Positions 44,797 to 52,811 of a DNA stretch of 55,683 nt are shown here, in pieces. Origin of the DNA: Roseomonas sp. (lineage in GTDB: Bacteria > Pseudomonadota > Alphaproteobacteria > Acetobacterales > Acetobacteraceae); assembly GCA_020250005.1 (NCBI GenBank), contig JADCES010000033.1:1-55683 (forward strand), written 5' to 3'. How positions within the stretch are numbered: the stretch's first letter is position 1; every line of letters begins with the position of its first letter. Made by a program: the position numbers and the translations under genes. The notes beneath the pieces are model-generated. The model saw only the letters and a list, made by a program, of their open reading frames with translations. It made no database searches and had not been told where the DNA came from.

Positions 44797-45746
44797 GCAC
44801 ACCCGCGATTGAAGTGCGCGGCCTGCGGCGCGAATTCCGCGCAAGCCAGGGGCTTTTCGCGCCGCCGCGCCGTGTGGTGGCGGTTGATGATGTCAGCTTT
44901 TCCGTCCCCGCCGGCAGCGTGCTTGGCGTAGTGGGCGAAAGTGGCTGCGGCAAGACAACGCTGGCCCGCATGATCCTTGGCCTTTTGGAACCAAGCGGCG
45001 GTGAGGTTTTGGTGGATGGCAAGCGGCTGGACGGCATGGATCGCCGCGCACGCGCCAGGCTGATCCAGCCCGTGTTTCAGGACCCGTTTTCCTCGCTCAA
45101 TCCGCGCCGGAGGGTGCGCGATATCATCGCCATGCCGCTGGTGGCGCAGGGCAATGTCGCGACCTCGGAAATTGATCGTCGTGTTGCCGAAAGCCTGGAA
45201 CGCGTCGGGCTTTCCACCGAACAGGGCACGCGTTTCCCTTCGCAATTATCGGGCGGTCAGCGCCAACGTGTCGCCATTGCGCGCGCCCTGGTGCTGCGCC
45301 CGCGCATTGTGGTTTGCGATGAACCGACCAGCGCCTTGGATGTTTCGGTACAGGCGCAAATCCTCAATCTGCTCGCGGAATTGCGGCGCGATCTGGGGCT
45401 GACTTATTTGTTCATCAGCCATAATCTGGCGGTGGTGGAGCATGTCGCGAGTGAGGTGGCCGTCATGTATCTCGGCCGCATCGTCGAACGACGCGAAAGT
45501 GAGGCGTTGTTTCGTGACCCGCGCCATCCCTATACGCGCGCACTTTTGGATAGTGTGCTGACCCCTGAACCGGGGCTTGGCGTGCCGGATGTCGGGCTTG
45601 GCGATATCATGCCTGATCCCGCGAATATCCCGCCCGGCTGCCGCTTTCATCCGCGTTGCCCGGCTTGTTTTGCGCCCTGTGCGGCGACAGCGCCGCGCAT
45701 CACCAGCCTGGAAGATGGGTTGGTGGAATGCCATTTGGCTGGCTGA
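44793..45746 (+). CDS. Dpp/Opp-type ABC transporter ATP-binding protein (DppF-like), system 2
   Basis: A 317-residue ATPase, partner of the upstream DppD-like protein: Walker A GESGCGKTT, signature [15 protein letters not shown], Walker B IVVCDEPTSALD, switch ISHNLA, and a Cys-rich end CRFHPRCPACFAPC. It is the last gene of the receptor 4-GGT-DppBCDF run. The probable binding protein lies convergently on the other strand. Confidence 0.93.
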   Translation: MSTPAIEVRGLRREFRASQGLFAPPRRVVAVDDVSFSVPAGSVLGVVGESGCGKTTLARMILGLLEPSGGEVLVDGKRLDGMDRRARARLIQPVFQDPFSSLNPRRRVRDIIAMPLVAQGNVATSEIDRRVAESLERVGLSTEQGTRFPSQLSGGQRQRVAIARALVLRPRIVVCDEPTSALDVSVQAQILNLLAELRRDLGLTYLFISHNLAVVEHVASEVAVMYLGRIVERRESEALFRDPRHPYTRALLDSVLTPEPGLGVPDVGLGDIMPDPANIPPGCRFHPRCPACFAPCAATAPRITSLEDGLVECHLAG

Positions 45747-45760
45747 GCCACAAATAAAAA

Positions 45761-45786
45761 ACCCCGCCCGGCATGACCGGGCGGGG
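45761..45786 (-). terminator. Strong terminator for the convergent binding-protein gene
   Basis: CCCCGCCCGG (45762-45771) and CCGGGCGGGG (45777-45786) form a perfect 10-bp stem with a 5-base loop. Six A (45756-45761) precede it, so on the minus strand the hairpin is followed by TTTTTT. It serves the binding-protein gene at 45808-47355 and may also stop plus-strand transcripts. Confidence 0.88.
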
Positions 45787-45807
45787 CCGTTGCGGTGCAG
45801 GATAGTC

Positions 45808-47355
45808 TTACCGCCACCGCGCCAGATAGAAGCGCGGCAGCTCATCGGCATAGGTCTTGAACTCCAATTGCCGCTGGAAAGCATAGGTATTCACGTAAGT
45901 ATGCAGCGGCACGAAATAGGCCATTTCCGTAATGCGCTTGATCGCCGCATCATAGGCGCGCTTGCGCACCGCCTCATCAGCGGAACTCCCGCCCTCATTC
46001 ACCAGATCAATCACCATCTGGTCGCGCGCATAATCCTCATTCCCGCCGGCGAACCATTGCGGCAGGAAGGCCGAGACGTCATTGATCGAAAAACTGCCCC
46101 AGCTTCCCATCCCCAGCGCCAATTCGCCGCGTTGTGAGCGTTGGATTTGCGCTGCCACCTGCATCAGGTTCAGGCGCGCACGAATGCCAACCGCTTGCAG
46201 GTAATTCTGCACCGCTTCAGACCATTGCCGCGGCTGGACATAGGAAGTGAGCTCCACATCAAAGCCATTCGGGAAGCCCGCTTCGGCCAGCAATTGCCGC
46301 GCCTTGGCGGGGTTGTATTCATACTGCACGGCGACATCGCCATTGCAGCCGAATTGCGATGGGTAGCAAGGCGCCGGCGGCACGCGCGAACCGCCCGTCA
46401 CCAGCTTTTCCGCCATGGCCTGACGATCAATCGCGTGGAAGATCGCCTGCCGCACCTTAAGGTGCGTCATGGGATTCCCGGCCCCCGTACGCCCAGCGGC
46501 ATCCATGGTCAGGTAGCCCACGCGCATGGATTCCTGCTGAACCGCCTGCAGGAAAGGCAAGCGATTCACATTGGCGATATTGTCTGGATTCATGTTCCAG
46601 ATCCAATCCACACGCTGCGCCAGAAGCTCGGTCAATTCTGTCGCGGCATCGGAAAGATAGCGGGCGGTAATGCGCTGAATGGCCGGCCGCCCCTTGGGGC
46701 CACCCTGGTAATAGCCGTCGAAGCGTTCGTATTCGACCCCATTGGAAACATCGACGCGCGTGAAGCGATAAGGCCCGGTGCTGATCGGCATGCGCGAAAA
46801 CCCATCAGGCCCCACCCTTTCGCGATAGGCCTTGGGCCAGATCGGCGTGACCATTGCCAGATAATCCAGGGCAGCCGGGGTCGGGCGCTTCATCTTCACG
46901 CGCACCGTATTGGCATCGAGCTTCTCCGCGCCTTCGATCCAGGCGTAATTGCCGGGCGTTGAAAGCCGCCCGCCCAATTCGGCGATGGTGTTCATGGTAT
47001 AGGTAACGTCATCCGGCCCGAAATCGCTGCCATCATGGAATTTGACGCCAGGCCTGATCTTGAAATCAATCGCAAGATTGCCCTGCCAGGCCCATTCCGT
47101 CGCCAGCGCCGGCACATTGCGGAAGGTATCCGGATCACGATGCACCAGCCCATCCATCGCCTGATGCGCAATGATGATCCCGGTGCGCTGGCTGTTGAAA
47201 TAGGGGTCAATATTCGGCACGGCATCGCGGAAGGCGACCCGCAGCGTATTGGCACTGCGCTGTGCCATCACCGGCCCGGCGCCAATGCCGCCCAGCGCCA
47301 AGCCGCCAGCGGCGGCGGCCACACCCTGCCCAAGGCCTCGTCTGCTGATCTTCAT
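45808..47355 (-). CDS. Periplasmic substrate-binding protein of Dpp-type importer, system 2
   Basis: A 515-residue family 5 binding protein. The N-terminus has an RRGLGQGVAAAAGG twin-arginine-like signal, cleaved near VMAQR (about residue 32). The mature protein has the usual DPYFNSQRTG, VKFHDGSDFGPDDVTYTM, and ISTGPYRFTRV segments and a C-terminal lobe from about residue 330. Its orientation is opposite to the permease genes but its 3' end abuts them, so it is probably the receptor for system 2. The ligand is unknown. Confidence 0.91.
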   Translation of the reverse strand: MKISRRGLGQGVAAAAGGLALGGIGAGPVMAQRSANTLRVAFRDAVPNIDPYFNSQRTGIIIAHQAMDGLVHRDPDTFRNVPALATEWAWQGNLAIDFKIRPGVKFHDGSDFGPDDVTYTMNTIAELGGRLSTPGNYAWIEGAEKLDANTVRVKMKRPTPAALDYLAMVTPIWPKAYRERVGPDGFSRMPISTGPYRFTRVDVSNGVEYERFDGYYQGGPKGRPAIQRITARYLSDAATELTELLAQRVDWIWNMNPDNIANVNRLPFLQAVQQESMRVGYLTMDAAGRTGAGNPMTHLKVRQAIFHAIDRQAMAEKLVTGGSRVPPAPCYPSQFGCNGDVAVQYEYNPAKARQLLAEAGFPNGFDVELTSYVQPRQWSEAVQNYLQAVGIRARLNLMQVAAQIQRSQRGELALGMGSWGSFSINDVSAFLPQWFAGGNEDYARDQMVIDLVNEGGSSADEAVRKRAYDAAIKRITEMAYFVPLHTYVNTYAFQRQLEFKTYADELPRFYLARWR

Positions 47356-47425
47356 GTCAATGGCTCCCTATTGAAAACCCAACACTAGAGATAAGCGCCG
47401 CCCCCCCGCAAGCATTGAGACAGTT

Positions 47426-48433
47426 TCAATCCACCGTCGCGCCGGAAACCCGCACTACCTCAGCCCATTTGGTGATTTCGCTCCGGATGAAGGCCTCAAA
47501 AGCTTCAGGGCTGGTGCCACCGGCGGGGGTCAAGGCGGGCGGCGCGCCGCCAAGTTCTGCAATGCGGGCAATATAGGCAGGGTCGCGCGTGATTGCGTCA
47601 ATCTCCGCCCCCAGCCTTTCAATGATCGGGCGCGGGGTGCGTGATGGTGCCTGCACGCCGAACCAGGCGGTGGCTTCAAAATCGCGAATGCCAGCTTCCG
47701 CCAGCGTCGGCACATCCGGCAGCGCCGCCGCGCGCACATTGCTGGTCACGGCCAAGGCGCGCAGCCGTCCATCGCGAATATGGCCGATGCAGCTTGGCAT
47801 GTTGTCGCACCCGGATTCGAGGCGCCCTGCCACAACCTCAACCAACATCGGCCCCGCACCACGGAAGGGAACATGCATGATATCCGTGCCGCTGCGCAAC
47901 TTGAACATTTCCATGGTCATATGCGGCGAACCGCCCGAACCGCTGCTGCCGTAATTGAGCTTGCCTGGATTGGCCTTCGCCCCCGCGATCAGATCGCTCA
48001 CGCTGCGATAGGGCGAATTGGCCGGGACGAAAACCACATTCGGCACCCGGATCGCGAGGCCAACCGCCGCCAAATCCTCGGGCTTGAAGGTCATGCGCGC
48101 ACCCCAGAGCGAATAATTGATCGCGGCGGTGGAAATGGTGCACATCAGCAACGTATAGCCATCGGGCTCCGACCGCGCGACAACTTCAGCACCGAGATTT
48201 CCCGTGGCCCCGGCACGGTTTTCGACAATCACGGGCTGGCCGATGCGCGCGGCCAGGCGCTCGGCCATGATGCGACCGGAGATATCGGTGGTGCCGGCGG
48301 GCGGGAAGGGGATCACCAGCCGCACGGGGCGCGTCGGGAAGGCCTGGGCGCGGGCAATGCCGGGGGCGGCCAAAGCGCCGGCCATGCCGGCCAGGATAAT
48401 GCGGCGGCCCAGCAGGGCGTTGTTCTTGGTCAT
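47426..48433 (-). CDS. Bug family (TctC-type) periplasmic solute receptor 5
   Basis: A 335-residue receptor with an N-terminal signal (about residues 1-30; RR in LLGRRIILAG; cut near ARAQA). The mature opening is FPTRPVRLVIPFPPAGTTDI. The pocket region is NYGSSGSGGSPHMTME. The ATG at 48433 (MTKNN) is preferred to an upstream ATG. It lies 10 bases downstream of receptor 6, and the two share the PPAGTTD-type opening, so they form a tandem, probably duplicated, pair that is distinct from receptors 1 and 2. Confidence 0.92.
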   Translation of the reverse strand: MTKNNALLGRRIILAGMAGALAAPGIARAQAFPTRPVRLVIPFPPAGTTDISGRIMAERLAARIGQPVIVENRAGATGNLGAEVVARSEPDGYTLLMCTISTAAINYSLWGARMTFKPEDLAAVGLAIRVPNVVFVPANSPYRSVSDLIAGAKANPGKLNYGSSGSGGSPHMTMEMFKLRSGTDIMHVPFRGAGPMLVEVVAGRLESGCDNMPSCIGHIRDGRLRALAVTSNVRAAALPDVPTLAEAGIRDFEATAWFGVQAPSRTPRPIIERLGAEIDAITRDPAYIARIAELGGAPPALTPAGGTSPEAFEAFIRSEITKWAEVVRVSGATVD

Positions 48434-48443
48434 TTTCTGTTCC

Positions 48444-49430
48444 TCATTCCACACGAATATCGGCTTGGCGGACCACATCGGCCCAGCGCGTCACTTCGGC
48501 GCGCATGAAGGCGGCGAAGCTTTCCGGGCTGGAACCGCCATCGGGCGTGAGCCGCGGCGGATCAGCGCCAAAGGCCGCGATGCGGGCGCGGAATTCCGCT
48601 TCCTTGCCAATCGCGTCCAATTCCGCACCCAGGCGCGCAATCACTGGCGCAGGGGTCGCGCTTGGCGCCAACACGCCGAACCAGGCGGTCGCCTCAAAAC
48701 CCGGCATGCCTTGCTCGGCAATCGTCGGCACATCCGGCAGCACCGCACTGCGCTGAGCCCCCGTCACGCCAATGGCGCGGATTTTTCCATCACGAATGAA
48801 GGCAAGCGCCGATGGGATATTGTCCATGCCAAGTTCAATCCGTTCCGCGACCATTTCGGTCAGCATGGGGGCGGAACCGCGGAAGGGCACATGGGTGATC
48901 TGGATCCCCTGGGCAAGGCGAATTTGCTCAATCACCACATGGGGGGAAGTGGCGATGCCGGCGGTGCCGTAATTCAGCCCACCGGGCTTGGCCCTTGCCT
49001 CCCGCGTCATGTCGGCAAGCGTGCGGATCGGCATGCGATTGGCCGCCATCAGCACATTGGGCACGCGGCACATCAGGCCGACCGCCGCCAAATCTTCGGG
49101 CTTGAACGGCATGCGATTGCCGAAAACGGCGAAATTGATCGCCCCGGTGCCGATGGTGGTGAGCAGCAGCGTATGCCCATCGGGTTCAGCGCGCGCGACG
49201 AATTCGCCGCCCACATTGCCTGAAGCGCCCGGGCGGTTATCCACCACCACCTGCTGCCCAAGCCGCGCGGCAAGGCGTTCGGCGGTGAGCCGCCCGACCA
49301 GATCCGTGGTGCCGGCCGGGGTAAAGGGGATCACCAGCCTGATCGGGCGGCTGGAAAGCCCCTGCGCCAAGGCGGGTAGGGGCAGGGCGGCGCCGAGCGA
49401 TAGCGCGCCCAGGCTGCGGCGGGTGATCAT
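48444..49430 (-). CDS. Bug family (TctC-type) periplasmic solute receptor 6
   Basis: A 328-residue receptor. Signal residues 1-22 have MITRRSLGALSLG, with cleavage near ALAQG. The mature protein opens with SSRPIRLVIPFTPAGTTDLV and has NYGTAGIATSPHVVIE in the pocket. The NRPGASGNVGGEFVARAEPDGHTLL stretch matches receptor 5 closely. The gene faces the NdvA-type exporter across a 135-base divergent gap that holds both promoters; no motif was found in it. Confidence 0.92.
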   Translation of the reverse strand: MITRRSLGALSLGAALPLPALAQGLSSRPIRLVIPFTPAGTTDLVGRLTAERLAARLGQQVVVDNRPGASGNVGGEFVARAEPDGHTLLLTTIGTGAINFAVFGNRMPFKPEDLAAVGLMCRVPNVLMAANRMPIRTLADMTREARAKPGGLNYGTAGIATSPHVVIEQIRLAQGIQITHVPFRGSAPMLTEMVAERIELGMDNIPSALAFIRDGKIRAIGVTGAQRSAVLPDVPTIAEQGMPGFEATAWFGVLAPSATPAPVIARLGAELDAIGKEAEFRARIAAFGADPPRLTPDGGSSPESFAAFMRAEVTRWADVVRQADIRVE

Positions 49431-49565
49431 GGTCTTTGCCTCCCGGAAGTTCGATTAAGCGCCAAAGTGGCCCGTGAACCCCGCCAGATCAACCCATTTC
49501 CGCCCCGGTTTTGGCTTCCCCGATTTGCACCCTATGATGCAGCCGATTCACAGGCGGCGGAGGCG

Positions 49566-51326
49566 ATGGAGTTTTTGCGGCTTTACGGAAGGGTGCTCAG
49601 GCTGCTGGCCGCGGATCGCGCGGTCGCGATTGGGCTCGCCTTGGCGGCGCTTGCGATTGCCGGGCTGCAATTCCTGGAACCGGTGCTGTTCGGGCGGGTG
49701 ATTGACCTGCTTGCCCGTTCGGATCGCATGCAGGAATCGGCGGTTTGGGCGGAAGCGCTTTCGCTGCTAATTCTCTGGGCGGCCATCGGGCTTTCGGCCA
49801 TTGGCGCCAATGTCACTGTGGCGCTGTTTGCGGACCGCATGGCGCATCGTAATCGCCTGAAGGTCATGCATGATTATTTCCAGCATGTGCTGTCCCTGCC
49901 GCTATCCTTTCATGGGGATACGCAATCGGGCCGGCTAATGAAAATCATGCTGGTGGGTTCCGATAACCTGTTCGGGCTTTGGCTTTCCTTCTTTCGCGAA
50001 CATCTGATCACCTTCATTTCCGCCATTGTGCTGTTGCCGCTCACGCTTATTCTGAATTGGCGCTTGGGGCTGCTGCTGATTGGCCTGGTGGTGATTTTCG
50101 GCAGCCTCGCGGCCTTTGTCATTCGCCGGACGGAAAACGCGCAGCGGCAGGTGGAAGCGCTCCATACACAATTGGCCGGTAACGCACAGGATGCGCTTTC
50201 CAATGTGATGGTGGTGCAATCCTTCACGCGCCTTTCCAGTGAGGCGCGGCTATTCAGCGATATCATCCGCCAGGTGATTACGCATCAATTCCCGGTGCTG
50301 AACTGGTGGGCGGTGGTTTCCGTCATGACCTCAGCCGCTTCCACCATTTGCGTCATCATGATCTTCATGATGGGCACCTGGCTGCATCTGCGTGGCCAGG
50401 CAACGGTGGGGGAGATCGTGTCCTTCATGGGCTTCGCCACCATGCTGATCGGCAAGCTTGAAGGCGCGGTGGGCTTTGCCTCCCGGCTTGTGCTGCTGAT
50501 GCCTTCTCTGTCCGAGATGTTTTCCGTGCTGGATGCGCGCACCACGGTGCCGGAAAAGCCCAATGCCTTGGATATCCCCCGCGCGAAAGGTGAGGTCGCG
50601 TTTGAAGACGTGGCCTTCGCCTATCCCGGCGGGTCGCCCATTTTCAGCCATGTGAATTTCGCGGCCGCACCCGGCAAGACCATTGCGCTGGTGGGCCCAA
50701 CTGGGGCCGGCAAATCCACCGCCATGGCGCTGTTGCAGCGGCTATGGGACCCGAAGGAAGGGCGCGTCACGCTAGATGGGCATGATCTGCGCGATATTTC
50801 ACTGGAAAGCCTGCGCCGTAATATTGGCGTGGTGTTCCAGGAAAGCATGCTGTTCAACCGCACCATTCGCGAAAACCTGCTGGTTGGCCGGCCAGATGCC
50901 TCGCAGGAGGATTTGGAGCATGCCTGCCGGCTGGCGGAAGCGCATGATTTCATCCAGCGCCAGCCCCATGGCTATGATACCATGATCGGCGAACGCGGCA
51001 GCTCCCTTTCCGGCGGGCAGCGCCAGCGCCTGGCCATTGCGCGCGCCCTGTTGAAGGACCCGCCAGTGCTGATTCTGGATGAGGCGACCAGCGCCTTGGA
51101 TGCCGCGACCGAAGCCCGCGTGCAAAAGGCCTTGGCGGCGCTGATGGCCGGGCGCACCACCTTCATCATCGCCCATCGGCTTTCCACCGTGCGCGATGCG
51201 GATGAGATTCTGGTATTCGCCGGCGGGCAAATCGCCGAACGCGGCGGCTTCAAGGAATTGGTGGCGCAAGGCGGGCATTTTGCGGAGCTGGTGCGCACCC
51301 AACTCACGGGTTCTGCCAGTACTTGA
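49566..51326 (+). CDS. ndvA: NdvA/ChvA-type ABC exporter (cyclic beta-1,2-glucan family)
   Basis: A 586-residue half-transporter with an N-terminal membrane domain (six helices, about residues 15-300) and a C-terminal ATPase: Walker A GPTGAGKST, signature [15 protein letters not shown], Walker B VLILDEATSALD, switch IAHRLST. The sequence EPVLFGRVIDLL near the N-terminus and TQSGRLMKIMLVGSDNLFGLWLSFFREHL match NdvA/ChvA proteins, which export cyclic beta-1,2-glucan in rhizobia, Brucella and Agrobacterium. No glucan synthase gene is nearby, so the substrate is unproven. The ATG at 49566 gives the family's normal length; the Shine-Dalgarno is close, and a GTG 99 bases earlier is an alternative. 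Confidence 0.85.
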   Translation: MEFLRLYGRVLRLLAADRAVAIGLALAALAIAGLQFLEPVLFGRVIDLLARSDRMQESAVWAEALSLLILWAAIGLSAIGANVTVALFADRMAHRNRLKVMHDYFQHVLSLPLSFHGDTQSGRLMKIMLVGSDNLFGLWLSFFREHLITFISAIVLLPLTLILNWRLGLLLIGLVVIFGSLAAFVIRRTENAQRQVEALHTQLAGNAQDALSNVMVVQSFTRLSSEARLFSDIIRQVITHQFPVLNWWAVVSVMTSAASTICVIMIFMMGTWLHLRGQATVGEIVSFMGFATMLIGKLEGAVGFASRLVLLMPSLSEMFSVLDARTTVPEKPNALDIPRAKGEVAFEDVAFAYPGGSPIFSHVNFAAAPGKTIALVGPTGAGKSTAMALLQRLWDPKEGRVTLDGHDLRDISLESLRRNIGVVFQESMLFNRTIRENLLVGRPDASQEDLEHACRLAEAHDFIQRQPHGYDTMIGERGSSLSGGQRQRLAIARALLKDPPVLILDEATSALDAATEARVQKALAALMAGRTTFIIAHRLSTVRDADEILVFAGGQIAERGGFKELVAQGGHFAELVRTQLTGSAST

Positions 51327-51399
51327 TCATGATCAAGGCATTCACGTGCTGACGCGGCAGGATGGGGTGGTTACGCAAACAACCTGAAGGCAGGCCATC

Positions 51400-51666
51400 A
51401 TGAACCATCGTCATCGCAAGGTATTGCACGCCATCTTCTCCCACCCCGTCAGCGCCAATATTGACCCCAAGGCGGTTGAGGCGGTGTTTGAGGAACTCGG
51501 CGCCGAGGTCGCCCATAATGGCTCAGGCCGGCTGGCCGTGAAGCTGAATGGCCAGGCCCATGCCTTCCACAATAGCCAGCACAGCCTTTCCAAGGATGAG
51601 GTAGTGGCCATTCGGCATTTTCTGACGCATTCTGGGGTGGATCCGGCGCGCGATTACCCGCTTTGA
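51400..51666 (+). CDS. Orphan HicA-like small protein
   Basis: An 88-residue protein that resembles HicA mRNA interferase-type proteins encoded in many alphaproteobacteria. It begins HRKVLHAIFSHPVSANID and ends with a helix-strand region containing HAFHNSQHSL and IRHFL, the HicA-like double-stranded RNA-binding fold (His in the usual catalytic strand may be in AFHN). No HicB antitoxin gene is adjacent: the flanks are the exporter (73 bases upstream) and a TRAP receptor (43 bases downstream). It may be a domesticated member without toxin activity. Family assignment rests on a short alignment by eye. Confidence 0.6.
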   Translation: MNHRHRKVLHAIFSHPVSANIDPKAVEAVFEELGAEVAHNGSGRLAVKLNGQAHAFHNSQHSLSKDEVVAIRHFLTHSGVDPARDYPL

Positions 51667-51709
51667 ATGCTGGGCGGGGGCGGGGCCGGGCAGAAGAAGG
51701 AAGAAACCC

Positions 51710-52696
51710 ATGAAGCTTCACCGTCGCGAATTCCTCGCCGGGGCCGCTGGTCTCGCTGCGCTGACCCCCAGCCTTGGCCATGCGCAAACCCGCTGGCAAA
51801 TGGCCACCCCTTACGCGGATGGCAATTTCCACACCCGCAATATCCGTACCTTCATTGAGGATATTCAAAGGGGCAGCAACGGCCAATTGACCGTGCAATT
51901 GCACAGCAATGGCTCGCTCCTCAGAATGCCCGAAATCAAGCGCGGCGTGCAGACCGGCCAGGTGCAGATGGGCGAGATTCTGCTGACCGCCTATGCCAAT
52001 GAAGACCCGCTGTTTGATGCGGATGCGCTGCCGCAGCTTGTGGTCAATTACGAACAGGCCAAGCGGCTTGCTGATCTGCAGCGCCCCTTCATTGAAGCGC
52101 GCTTCGCCCGCCAGGGCTTGAGCTTGCTGTATATGGTGCCCTGGCCGCCGGCGGGGCTCTATTCCCAGGAACCCGTGACCTCGCTTGAACAATTGCGCGG
52201 TCAGCGCTTCCGCACCTTCAGCCCCATGACCAATCGCTTCGCGCAATTGATCGGCGCGCAGCCCACCCTGGTGCAGGCGGCGGAATTGGCGCAAGCCTTC
52301 GCAACCGGCGTGGTGCAGGCGCAAATCACCTCCGCCGCCACCGGTGTGGATACGCAATCCTGGGATTATGCCAAGGTCTTCACGCCGCTCGGCTTTTCCA
52401 TGACCAAGAACGCGGTCTTCATTTCCCGCCGCGCTTTGCAGGGCTTGTCCGATCAGCAGCAGCAAATGATCCGTGACGCTGCCGCCACGGCTGAGCGCCG
52501 CGGTTATGAAATCTCCGAAGCGGCGGCCAAGGAAACCGAAGCGACTTTGGGTCAACGCGGCATGCGCGTACTGCAACCGACACCAAGGCTGCTTGAGGAT
52601 TTGACCCGCGTGGGCCGCACCATGGCCGATGAATGGGTGCAGCGCGCCGGAGAGGATGGCAAGAAGCTGCTGGATGCCTATCGCGCCAGTTCCTGA
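51710..52696 (+). CDS. TRAP transporter periplasmic receptor (DctP-like), system 2, copy 1
   Basis: A 328-residue solute receptor. The signal is residues 1-25, with twin arginines in HRREFLAGAAG and cleavage near HAQT. The mature protein contains HTRNIRTFIEDIQRG, LRMPEIKRGVQTGQ and the LEQLRGQRFRTF segment whose Arg clamps a carboxylate in this family. It has a near neighbour of the same length and layout 115 bases downstream. The C-terminal helix EWVQRAGEDGKKLLDAYRA is shared with that copy. Confidence 0.92.
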   Translation: MKLHRREFLAGAAGLAALTPSLGHAQTRWQMATPYADGNFHTRNIRTFIEDIQRGSNGQLTVQLHSNGSLLRMPEIKRGVQTGQVQMGEILLTAYANEDPLFDADALPQLVVNYEQAKRLADLQRPFIEARFARQGLSLLYMVPWPPAGLYSQEPVTSLEQLRGQRFRTFSPMTNRFAQLIGAQPTLVQAAELAQAFATGVVQAQITSAATGVDTQSWDYAKVFTPLGFSMTKNAVFISRRALQGLSDQQQQMIRDAAATAERRGYEISEAAAKETEATLGQRGMRVLQPTPRLLEDLTRVGRTMADEWVQRAGEDGKKLLDAYRASS

Positions 52697-52714
52697 TCAG
52701 AAACAAGGCAGAAT

Positions 52715-52748
52715 GGGCGTCGCCGGCTTGGCTTTTGCGGCGGCGCCC
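52715..52748. repeat. Strong hairpin between the two TRAP receptor genes
   Basis: GGGCGTCGCCG (52715-52725) pairs over its whole 11-bp length with 52738-52748 (one wobble pair) around a 12-base loop. No T-run follows, so it is more likely an mRNA-stabilising or pausing structure than a terminator. Confidence 0.55.
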
Positions 52749-52779
52749 CTTGCCATGCGTGACGGCAAAGGGGAAAACA

Positions 52780-52808
52780 GAGCCTCAAGGCTATAAACGG
52801 AGAGGCTC
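52780..52808 (+). promoter_or_regulatory. Inverted repeat overlapping the ribosome-binding site of TRAP receptor copy 2
   Basis: GAGCCTC (52780-52786) and GAGGCTC (52802-52808) are perfect 7-bp arms around a 15-base loop. The Shine-Dalgarno GGAG (52799-52802), 9 bases before the ATG at 52812, lies at the edge of the right arm, so pairing could hinder translation. Confidence 0.4.
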
Positions 52809-52811
52809 ATT

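Noticed and set aside
51449-52576. A 375-codon minus-strand frame opposite the HicA-like gene and TRAP receptor copy 1
   Set aside because: It crosses two real genes and an intergenic gap and shows no protein-like features.
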